From assembly GCA_902729315.2 (NCBI GenBank), contig LR746267.1, forward strand, positions 7,504,424-7,568,423: a DNA stretch of 64,000 nt, in the 5' to 3' direction. The translations under genes and the position numbers were made by a program. Below are positions 27,601-37,641 of the stretch, piece by piece (the stretch's first letter is position 1; each line of letters starts with the position of its first letter). The stretch comes from Spirodela intermedia. Its lineage: Eukaryota; Streptophyta; Magnoliopsida; Alismatales; Araceae. The notes under the pieces were generated by a model. It saw only the letters and a program-made list of their open reading frames with translations, did not search any database and was not told the DNA's origin.

Positions 27601-27866
27601 CTGAAGATGTAGATTCGGAAATGTAATAGGTACAAGGAAATACACTGAGTATGGGGTAAATTAGTTTATGATATTCTAATACAGGGGTTAATTAAAATAG
27701 TGAACCACCAAGGCTGGCTATCGATTTGTCCGGTAGAGGGGGGAAAAAGGTCTGCGTAGGTCGGCAGAGTGGTAGGCACCGCCCCATCACGCCGTCGCTT
27801 TCGAGATCGGAAGCCTGAACCCTAAGTTAAGGGGGGAGATCTCTCTGGGTCTGATCCTCGGGAGTT
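24692..27866. other. Intergenic region, asparagine synthetase promoter to SOV leader
   Basis: No gene was recognised. The first 400 bases are the GC-richer promoter and leader of asparagine synthetase, which reads leftward. The part from about 25080 to 27700 is strongly AT-rich with only short frames, and I found no terminal repeats or transposase. From about 27700 the composition rises again into the SOV leader, with a telo-box AACCCTAA at 27818-27825. Confidence 0.6.
24835..24898 (-). promoter_or_regulatory. Telo-box and G-box upstream of asparagine synthetase
   Basis: TTAGGGTTT (24835-24843, telo-box) and CACGTG in the context TCCACGTGTA (core 24893-24898) lie 145-207 bases before the ATG. 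Plant ASN genes are known to respond to darkness and sugar through bZIP factors that bind ACGT-core elements, so the G-box is a plausible site. Function is inferred. Confidence 0.45.
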
Positions 27867-27953
27867 ATGAGCCGGCATGGGAAGCACTGGCGAGCAGGTG
27901 GTGGTCGTGGCGGGTCCGGCCTGGGCAACCCCGACTACGGAGGAAGGGGATGA
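27867..27953 (+). promoter_or_regulatory. uORF overlapping the SOV start codon
   Basis: An ATG at 27867 opens a 28-codon frame ending TGA at 27951-27953, in a different frame from the SOV ATG at 27877. The peptide is rich in glycine and arginine (GGGRGGSG). Both ATGs have G at -3; only the SOV ATG also has G at +4. Ribosomes must skip the first ATG to make SOV. Confidence 0.5.
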
Positions 27954-30900
27954 GGACAGGAAGAAGCAGCGGCGCCGCGCCAGTCGCCGTTCTAGGCGTG
28001 GCCTAGGTTCGCTCCCCGCTCATTCCGTTTGAAGAAGCCTTTGGTTCCGTGTTCCTGGGGTCAAGTATTTGAGAGGATCTTAATTTTCTGTGTGGTGATA
28101 GAATTTAGGAGTTCGGCGGATGCATACCACAATGAGAATAATGGCGTGAGCAGTCGAAGCGTCAGTGGTGACGGTTATAGACTCTTGCCGGAGGGTGACG
28201 ACGCGAGGAGTGCAGAGGAGGCGTCGGAAGTGGTTTTCAGCTCTCTGCCCAACATGCCTATTAAGGCTTCTTGGGAAGGATATGCAAGATGGGGGGAGGT
28301 TTCGTCTTCGGTGCCACAGTCATTAGCTGCCCGTGAAGGGAAAATCTCCGGTTCCGTCCCGATGCGTGGTCCTTTATTCGAAGATAGGAGCCGCAAGAAA
28401 CTCAGTGGATTCGGGAGCCCCAGATACTTCGATTCTCACTGGACTGAAGACGCTGTTAACCAAGCTTTAGAGGTCAGATTTTATTCAATTTTGAGTACTT
28501 CTTCAAACGATTCTCAGGGTTTTGAGGTTTGATGAGTTGCACGTCGTTCATATTATTTTACAGAATGGCCGCGCATTCAAGGCAGTGTTTCGTGTGAATG
28601 CATTCAATCGTCTGGAGGTGTGGTCATGTATCCTTGTTGTCTGTCATAATTTTTATTGTCGTATAATGAAAATTCTGTTTTTCTTTAGGCGTATTGTACG
28701 TTGGTTGGTGTTCCAGTTGATATTCTCATCAGTGGAGCTGCAGCACAAAATAGAGCGGTAAGGAATAAGAAAATTACTTGAATTATTAACGTTCATAATT
28801 TGGTTAAACTTTTTTTCCTGTTGAATTTGATTGTTCTATGAACAACATTTACTTTCATCTAAATTTCGACGATTTATTTCGTGTTATAATGTATGAATGG
28901 TTGCTCGAGCCTTGTAGGATATTCTGGTTTTCCTTTGATCTGTCTCATCATTTGAAGAGAGTTACTTAGGTATCACTCCCTTAGAAGGAGGGTGGTGAAT
29001 ACTGTTGAATTGAATTTCGATAATTACATGTGATGTAAGATCTCAGTGGATTTTTATTGTGAACTTTTACTTTTATTTCTTTATAATATTATTAGCGGGT
29101 AAAATCATGCCTATTGCTCTCTATCGTTGCTGACCTGAGACAGGTTTGTAGCTTGATTTTTGTTACGAATATGTGCACCACACAATTTCCTGTAACAAAT
29201 AAGACTTGAACAGCCCGTTAACTTGTTTCAGGTAGGAATGTGTAGCTTATCCGGCATACAAATCTGCATTGCCCAAGCGTTGAATCTGGCATTGGAATGG
29301 ATAGATTAATCAGAAAGTTGCGCATGGGACGAATTGTTTTATTGAAAATCATAAGTTCTAATGGCGAATTCAATTACACAAAAGTTGAATCTAATTCTAC
29401 ATTAATTCGGCTTAGCTTTCTTTTGCGTACTTCCTAAGCATAGACTCTAAAATCTTACTGAATTAGCCTACCTCAGAAGCAGGTGTAGCCCACAAGTGTG
29501 ATAGATTTTCAAATAGACATCCAATTGTTAATGTTATGCTGCAGTCTTGCAACAGATATTAATAGGTTGTGCATTATACAGGTGTTATTTAAGTACATAT
29601 TATCGGTCATGTTGGATAAAAGAAAACCAAATTTAACATGGGATAACAATCTGGTGAGAGATGGAATTGAAATAATGTAGTGAGAGGGTAGAAGTGCAGG
29701 AGGGACACCTCTTCTTTAGGATTCGTTTTTCTTCCTTCTCTGTTTTCTTTTCATAATTTTCCTTTTATGGCTTCCTAGCATGTCTTCTTAACAATGTGCT
29801 TGTTTTCTTTCTTTTTTTTAAATTTTCCCATATTAATTGGATATTTTCTTCAAAAATGTGGAGGACTCTTGTTTTGTTCCATTTAGGTCTTGCTTTCTTT
29901 TTTTTGTTGACGAATTTTTTTATCTTTTTATGTGGTATAAATGTGTACTGCAATTTTCTAAAAGACGGAAGTTATTTTATTTAACCTCATTGATTTTCTA
30001 GGTAGAAGGTGATGTTGTTGCTATCATGTTGAATCCCGTTGCGTCATGGACGAGGCTGAAGAGTTCAGCTGTTCAGTTGTCCAATTCTGATTCTATAGTT
30101 GAATCCACTGTGTCATTAGACGTAACTGAAGTAGTTAATGGTACTGTAAAAGACATAAGTTGTGAGCATTCTTGTTCCAATGGGAGCAAGCTTTCATCTG
30201 AAAAGTGCTCCCATCGTCTTGAGAAAGTTGTGTTTAGTGAGGCCCCTTTCTCAGATTCAGGGAGTAGACCTTCAGGCACTTGTTGTTTGCATGATGACCA
30301 TCAATATTTTACTCCAGAGGCATTAAATACTGTACATGATTTGGAAGATGGGGAACTTGAAAGATCGCTGAAAGGAATTTGTAATTTGATTAGTTCTTTC
30401 CCTTTGAAACGACCTACTGGTAGAGTCTTAGCTATTATTGAACAATCTCCGCGTCGGGAGGCTGTTGTTGGTTTTCTTTCTGCTAAAAAACGTTCTGATG
30501 AGAAAGTGTTTAACAAGCAAGATGATGGATCCACTCTTAGCAGACAACATGATTTTTCATTATTTTCAGATAGAGAAAATGTGTATTTGGTGCCAACTGA
30601 TGCAAGGTTTCCTGAGATGGTGGTCACGGTGGGGAGCCTTCCTGATTATCTGAAGGGAAAACTAGCAGTAAATGATACAACCATTGGAAATGAGTTGCTT
30701 GCCGCCCGAATTGAAGACTGGAGTGAGGAAAGTTTTCTGCCTCAAGCGCACGTGATGCATGTTTTTGGTCAAGGTGGAGAGATTGAACCACAGATTGCTG
30801 CTATTCTGTTTGAAAATGCTATCTGTTGTGCAGACTTTTCTTCTGAGTCTCTTTCTTGTCTCCCGACATTACCCTGGAAGATACCTTCTGAAGAACTTGA

Positions 30901-33900
30901 AAAGAGGAAGGACCTCAGGGATCTGTGCACATTCACCATTGATCCTTCATTCGCTATTGAATTGGATGATGCTTTATCCTTTGAAAAGGTGTCAGATGAT
31001 GTGTATCGTGTAGGTGTTCACATTGCAGATGTTTCATATTTTGTTCAGCCAGATAGTGCACTGGATACAGAAGCTCAAGTTCGGTCTACAAGTGTTTATA
31101 TCCTACAGCATAAACTGCCCATGCTGCCTTTTTTACTTTCCTCAAAGTTAGTTTCTCTTCTTCCTTCCGAAGATAAACTTGCCTTCTCTATTATGTGGGA
31201 AATCAATCTCTCTGGAAACGTTCTGAGGCAGTGGATTGGCCGTTCTGTCATCCGTTCTTGTTGTAAGTTGTCCTATGAAGATGCTCAAAAAATCATTGAC
31301 GAATGTGATTCTGCTTCATCATTGCCTGCATTGCATGGTCAATTTAAGTGGAAGGACATTACCACGGCAATTAAAAAACTTCATGAGATATCAGAAAAGT
31401 TGAACGAGAATAGGTTAGAGTATGGTGCTCTTGGGTTGGAGAATGCCAAACTTGAGATATTGTTTGATGACTATGGCAATCCATACGACAGTACTCTTCG
31501 TCAACAGATGGCTTCCCACTCCCTTGTTAGGGAATTTATGCTTCTGGCGAACAAGACTGCTGCCAAAGTTATATCCAGAGCCTTTCCTGACTGTGCCTTG
31601 CTGCGCAGACATCCAGAACCAAACTTACGGAAACTTAAAGAGTTTAAAGCATTTTGTGGCAAACATGGTTTTGAGCTAGACACAGCAACATCTAGCCATC
31701 TTCACCTCTCACTGGTGAAAATAAGGGAAAGGCTTAAAGATGATCCCGTTTTGTTTGACATTCTCATCTCCTATGCTTTGAGACCAATGCAGTTGGCAAC
31801 TTACATCTCTACTGGTGACTTTAGAAACAGGGAAGATGAATGGGCTCACTATGCATTGGGAGTTCCACAGTACACACACTTCACATCACCTCTCCGAAGG
31901 TATCCTGATATTATTGTGCATCGAATGCTACTTGCTGCACTTGAAGGAGAAGATATGTATATGAGGCAAAGAATTCAGTTTGAAGCTCGTCAGGGAGAAG
32001 CATACAATGGATCTTCTAACTACCATGGGACTGGTGCCTTTTTTGACGAGTCAACTGCAGAATCTGCAGAATTTAAAGAGGCATTGTTCTCTGCTGCTGT
32101 TAAGCATGGGGTCCCTTGTGCCACAGAACTTTCAGAAATGGCTGCTTACTGTAATAAAAGGAAATTAGCTAGCAAGCAGGCTGAGGAAGCTGGGGAGAGA
32201 GTGTACGTGTGGGCTTTGCTAAAAAAGAAAGAGGTTATAATCTTTGGCCTTTCCTCCTATACTCTCTACGTTTGTTTCATGACATGCTTTTTAACTTCTT
32301 GCCACTAAAATCTTGATTATTTGCATGTGATTCATTGAGAATTGAAAATTGTTTAGTCAATATATACCACGAAATTTCATTAAACTTTATGCGTAAACTT
32401 CTTGATAGAGGGGGATATTCCTCTCATAGAATGGGCCAAGAACATATCCTTGGACCAGGAAGTAGGAATCCAAGGTCAGCTCTATCACCCTTGAGATTGG
32501 GGTCTTACACCCCTCCAAGCTTATAATACTGAAGCACAAACAAAGAAGAATGGATGCTTATAATTTTGACCGTATATCGTTCCCACTGTCTGCTCTGCCC
32601 TATAACTCATGTAAAGACACCGTAGCCATTGATCATTCTTTAAAATCGGCTCAGGAACCCAACCAGACGAACCACAACGTCGATGATAAATCATAGTTTT
32701 TCTCTTGAGGTCAGGGTTAGATTGGGAACATTTCTGGATGCCTATGGCCATTTATGGAATAGGCCAACTAACTGCGTACTGGTTTGGATCAAACAGATTC
32801 GGGTCGATGTGTCAACCATCAACCATTGTAGTTTCCCTGGGTCCTTTTTGTGAAAATTCATACTGTTTGCTTGCTTATCAGATGAGATTCAATTCTAGGG
32901 TATTTCTTCTAATGTAATCCCGTATTTTTAATAGAAAAATAAAGGCTACCTGGTTTCATAAAAAAATAGTAATGGTTTATATACGTATGATTACCTTTCG
33001 GTACCATGTATATTATTTCCATCCGAAAGAACAACAAATTTGCTTCAGGAACGGGTTCTGTTCTAACATTCCGTTACACTATAGTCACCTTTATATTCAG
33101 CTTGGCGAAGTTTATGGTATGCTTCATTGTTTCTGAGTTCTTTTTGAGCTTTTTCTTCTTCGCTTGGAATGTTACAATATGATATGCCATTAATTGGAAT
33201 GCTTTTTCTTCTCTCGCCGGTTTTCTTTGAAATGCTTCCAATTAACTCGGCGATATTAGATGCCCACCGGAACATTCTCATTTCCTCAGGTTTCTTTTTG
33301 TCAGTTTGACATTGCTGCTCTATTTAGAATTTTCCACTTGGTCTAGCATAATAGCACGCCAGGTATCAATATCTCTGGAAGCTGTTTTGAGGGGTGTTGC
33401 ATGTGAAATTTGATTTTATGTTTGAGTTTAATGAAAATAATTGGATTTTTTTCTACCAAACGATGGTAAAAATGGAGTGCATCCTTTTGACCCATCTGTG
33501 CCTCTTACTGTTATATTAATGGAGTCAGAAATGGTATATAGGCAATTCAATGTGCTCATTTGGCGACTGCTGGGATAACTAGGGAGCCATGTTGACTAGG
33601 TGGTAATCCGAAGTAAGGATTTTAATGCGGAGTCTGGAAGAGAGATTTTACGTTGTATGATTTTATTAAGGAGAGAATTACAGTAGAACGAAAGTAGTGC
33701 CCCTGGAAAGTCAACCGACGTGGGTCTGGTGTAAGACCGAAACTATCATTAGGGTGATACGACAAGGCAACACATTCCATCGAGAGCAACACGTATTTTT
33801 CTGCTATCTTGTTCAGATATTTAAATATCCCATTAGTCAACCATGTGGTTATTGAATGAGAAGGGGAAAAACGAGACAGTTGAGCTGGTGTGGAGAAGAA

Positions 33901-34620
33901 GGATCTTTTCCATACCAGTCGAGCCACATCACCCTTAACATTTCTTATAGGTGAAACACAGTCTACTAATAAACCACCGTTGACCTTGCAAATTTGTCAT
34001 TATCATGTGCAGAGCATGTGATTGATGATTACTCTCATGCCATCTCTGTTTTTTTTTTCTCATTGATTTCGATGGAATCCTCACCCTCCTCACCCCTTTC
34101 TTTTTTTTTTTTTTTGATGTGTTTATTGCCAGATCCTCATATCCGAAGCCAGAGTAATTCGTTTGGGACCAAAGTTCATGTCCATCTACATTCAGAAGCT
34201 CGCAGTAAGAGTCATCTCCCGAGAGAAATTCTCTTCATCACCATCTTCTCCTCTCAACCTCCTCCTCCTCCTGCTGCTGGCTTACAGATCGAGCGGAGGA
34301 TATCTTACGGCGACGTGGACGGCCTCGGAGTCGAGTGGCTCGAGAACACATCCACACTGGTTCTGCACCTCCACACAAGCAGGCGTCACCAGAGGAGGCC
34401 GTCCGCCGGGAAGCTCGAGGTCCTCAAGGAGGTGGCTCTGATCACAGATCCTTCAGGCCCCATCTCAGAGCCTGAGGAGAGAGAAGTTCTTCCGGCCGTC
34501 TTCCCCCTCACGCTCCAGCCTCTCTCTACCATCCCGGTGGTTCTCCATGCAGTCGGAGGGGACGGCAGGCGCCCTGAGATAGGGGTGAGGCTGTACTTGA
34601 CCTCATACTTTGGTTACTAG
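27877..34620 (+). CDS. SOV: SOV / DIS3L2-like 3'-5' exoribonuclease (RNase II family)
   Basis: Seven exons fit: 27877-28006, 28102-28472, 28564-28617, 28689-28757, 30002-32233, 34133-34204, 34288-34620; 1086 aa, close to Arabidopsis SOV. SOV (SUPPRESSOR OF VARICOSE) is the plant DIS3L2 homologue, a cytoplasmic 3'-5' exonuclease that degrades mRNA independently of the exosome. The order is a basic N-terminus (RKKQRRRASRRSRRG), cold-shock-like domains beginning SPRYFDSHW and including AFKAVFRVN, then the RNB domain from about residue 510. Active-site stretch TIDPSFAIELDDALS holds D522, D530 and D531, but position 528 is Glu where family members have Asp. HFTSPLRRYPDIIVHR keeps the catalytic-site arginines. 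The C-terminus (ISEARVIRLGPKFMSIYIQ, VEWLE) matches the S1-like end. Intron 5 is 1.9 kb. The exon 1 junction (CTAG/GTTCGC to GTGATAG/AA) was chosen on phase and is the least certain. Confidence 0.93.
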
Positions 34621-35551
34621 CTATCAGATATCCTCAGCTGGGAGAAGAATGGAGCTGGAGCTGCTTGAGGTCGCTGTTGTTGTATAGCTGATCTTCCTGA
34701 CTAACTGCTGGTTGCGAAGGTTTTGCCGCAGGTTTTTTTTCTTGCCAGGCACACACAATCTTCTTCTCAGGCTGATACTGCAGCCCTCTGGGAGATCAAG
34801 TGGCTTCACTTTTACCAAGCTGCTTGACAGGAGGAGGAACTTTTCTCTCTCTCTCTCTCTCTCTCCCTTAATGGGCAGCGATGGGTTGAAGCCATGTGAG
34901 TTTCTTTTTCACTGCAGTGTATTTCGTCAAGAATAAGTTGGAAAATTCTGATGGAAATGAAATATCTATTCCATTTGCGACGTACTTGGTGATTTTTTTC
35001 CATTGAAATAAATGAACAATGATGCCCCCCCTTGCTTCATCCGTCGTGCCCACATAATTTCTGGGGTTCGATGAATATACAAAAATTCTCTATTTTTATT
35101 ATAAATGGGATTTAATACTCGAGAGGGCGAACGATCAGCTCTAACCACGCCATTCGCTTCTCATCATATGCATAGCTAGCATGAATTTCTAGGATTAGAC
35201 TTAGACCAGAGTCTCACTCATATGGGCCCCACCCTCCACCTCAGAGTTGTAAGAATCGAGTCGCGCTGACTTTCTCAGATTCTTGTTACATATAAGGGAG
35301 AAGCAGCTGAGAAGACATGCTGACCTTGTTAATAAGATATTGCATATCTTGTTAAGACATTATAGGCAAGATATAATATGGGTATCATTCATGGATGTAT
35401 GACATCTGCGCGCCGCCCAAGCCACAGCGGGGGGCCCCTCCCGAAGGGCGCGGAAATGGAGCGGAGGGAGGGGCTTCCTCGGAGAGGATGAGGGGGATGC
35501 AAAAAATAGTAAGAGAGCAACCAAACAACGACTCTAAAAAGCCTGTTCCAG
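34621..35551. other. Intergenic region between SOV and PP1 genes
   Basis: No gene was recognised. The left part should be the SOV 3' UTR, and it contains a CT microsatellite near 34846-34866. The middle is AT-rich. From about 35400 the DNA becomes GC- and GA-rich, as expected of the PP1 leader. Confidence 0.55.
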
Positions 35552-35569
35552 AGAGAGAGAGAGAGAGAG
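35552..35569. repeat. (GA)n tract abutting the PP1 start codon
   Basis: A run of about nine GA units ends directly at the ATG (GAGAGATGG), so the repeat forms the last bases of the 5' UTR and sets the start-codon context. Confidence 0.85.
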
Positions 35570-36729
35570 ATGGAGATGGAGGAGAAGGTGCTGGATCACC
35601 TGATAGAGAGGTTGGTGGAGGGTAAGAAGAGCAGGGACGCCGGGAAGAGGGTCGCCCTCGAGGAAGCCGAGATCCGGCGGCTCTGCGTCGCAGCCAAGGA
35701 GGTGTTCCTCAGCCAGCCTAACCTCCTCGAGCTCGAGGCCCCCATCAACATTTGTGGTAAATCAATCAAACAGTCAATCGACTTGCAGAGGAAAGAAGGG
35801 GGCCTCTTCCTGTGAAGGTTTCCTCACCCGGGTCGTCCTCTTCCTCTACATTTGATCGATATAATCTGGTGGATCGATCTTGTTCTGATCCAGGGGACAT
35901 CCATGGCCAATTCTGCGACCTGCTGAGGCTGTTCGAGTACGGAGGGGGGCCGCCAGGGGCCAGGTATCTCTTCCTGGGGGACTACGTCGACAGGGGGAAG
36001 CAGAGCATCGAGACCATCTGCCTTTTGCTGGCCTACAAGGTGAGGTACCAAGGGAGCTTCTTCCTCCTCCGGGGGAACCACGAATGCGCCTCCATCAACA
36101 GGATCTATGGCTTCTACGACGAGTGCAAGCGGCGGTTCAGCGTGCGCCTGTGGAAGGCCTTCACCGATTGCTTCAACTGCTTGCCGGTGGCGGCGATTAT
36201 CGACGGGAAGATCTTCTGCACCCACGGGGGGCTCTCGCCGGAGCTGGAGATGCTGGACCAGATTAAGGAGATGGAGAGGCCCGCGGAGGTGCCCGACCAG
36301 GGGCTCCTCTGCGACCTCCTCTGGTCGGACCCTGATAGGGAGATCAGGGGCTGGGGGGAGAACGACAGGGGAGTTTCCTTCACCTTTGGGCCCGACAGGG
36401 TGACCGAGTTCTTGAAGAAGCACGACCTCGATCTGGTCTGTAGGGCTCACCAGGTAAAGCTCGCTCTGGTCTGGTCTGGTCTGGTCTGGTCTGGTCTGGT
36501 CCTCCATTGACGCCGCCGGTGATGACCGGAAAGGGAGCAGGTGGTGGAAGATGGGTACGAGTTCTTCGCCGACCGGCAGCTGGTGACCATCTTCTCCGCG
36601 CCCAACTACTGCGGCGAGTTCAACAACGCCGGAGCACTGATGAGCGTCGACGCGGGCCTCCTCTGCTCCTTCCAGATCCTCAAGCCCCACCACCGGGGGA
36701 AGGCGGCGGCGGCGCCGGTCGCGGACTGA
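35570..36729 (+). CDS. TOPP: Serine/threonine protein phosphatase PP1 catalytic subunit
   Basis: Three exons (35570-35756, 35894-36453, 36541-36729) give 311 aa, the usual PP1 length. It removes phosphate from Ser/Thr with two bound metal ions, and its targets are set by regulatory subunits. Signature motifs are all present: GDIHGQF (from residue 63), [46 protein letters not shown] and [20 protein letters not shown]...[14 protein letters not shown] identifies PP1 rather than PP2A or PP4. The ATG at 35570 is followed by a second in-frame ATG at 35576. The coding sequence is strongly GC-rich, unlike SOV just upstream. It diverges from the most conserved TOPPs at scattered sites ([21 protein letters not shown]) and ends in an alanine-rich tail. 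Both introns are short (137 and 87 bases). Confidence 0.95.
36465..36501. repeat. Pentanucleotide repeat (TCTGG)n in PP1 intron 2
   Basis: About seven tandem copies of TCTGG/GGTCT occupy nearly half of the 87-base second PP1 intron. Array length could vary between individuals. Confidence 0.9.
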
Positions 36730-37641
36730 GCGCCGCCTCCGACGATCCTTCTGTGCTCTGGGTTTTTGCCTCGAGGGAGACGCGGAGCCCTGTTGCCCCA
36801 AACTCGGCCATGTTCCCTCTCGCTGAATCTTCCTGGGTCATCACCTTCCTTTCTCCCCGGGTAGCACATTCATGGTTAATACCGTTTTAAGGAATCAAAA
36901 ATTTTTAATTTTCGAGTTTGTGGGTCTACGGAAGACTGGAATCGGATCGACGGGCTCCAAGCGATTTGGTGAATCAGTAAACAAAGCCATGTTCTTGGAT
37001 CGAGCAACGGAGATCAATTGGGTGGCGTTTGGGATGTGGTCCCCCGGCTCGACACGCACAGAATATCTTCTGCCGAGGATATATATTATTTTAAATCCAC
37101 GAGTTCGAAAAAAGTAAGTTCAACTCTTGATAGTCAAAGTTGCCCCGCATCGTGTTGACCCGGGGCGGATGTTTGCCACGTGTGATGCTCTTTCGGAGGG
37201 CAAATACGTGGGGGAGGGGTAAAATTGTCGTTTGAAAAAATAGATTTTGACCCAAATCGCCCGCTGTTTCCTCGCGTTTTCCTTAAGAGAAAAGGCTGCT
37301 GCTCTGGTTCGTACTCCCTCTCCCTCTCCGTCTCCCTCTTCCCCCCTCGATGCTGTGCCCTCGGTAGCTTCTTGTGGCCACGTCGCCATAGTTCACCTCT
37401 CGAAGGCTTGATCCGAGTCCCCAGCCCCCCCCCCCCTGCAGCTTCTCCTCTTCTCAAGTGAGCTCCTCGGGGCTTCTGCGGGGACGAGCTTTGTACCCTC
37501 TCCGTGGTCTTACCTCCGTCGTGGTATCTTTTGGGCTGTGGAAGGTGCGGTAATAGCCCCTCGTGTGATTTGGTGATAGGTTGAGATTCAGATTCCAGGA
37601 ACGAAAGGGCCCGTTCACTGTTCGCGCGAGGAATTAGCCCA
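36730..37641. other. Intergenic region and CAMTA leader
   Basis: No gene was recognised. It holds the PP1 3' UTR, then the CAMTA promoter and leader, with a G-box (GCCACGTGTG, core 37177-37182), CT-rich tracts around 37310-37350 and a C10 run at 37427-37436. The transcript start cannot be fixed. Confidence 0.5.

Noticed and set aside
25080-27700. AT-rich block as a transposable element
   Set aside because: I looked for terminal inverted repeats, long terminal repeats, target duplications and transposase or reverse transcriptase motifs and found none by eye.
30026-32308. Uninterrupted 760-codon frame taken as a complete gene
   Set aside because: It is the large RNB exon of SOV read past its donor at 32234 into the intron. 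The upstream exons (AFKAVFRVN, AYCTLVGVP) and downstream exons (ILISEARVIRLG, VEWLE) complete the family sequence.
35824-36801. 325-codon open frame antisense to PP1
   Set aside because: It is a shadow of GC-rich coding DNA: high GC at third positions removes stop codons on the other strand. Its translation has no domain, while the + strand is clearly PP1.
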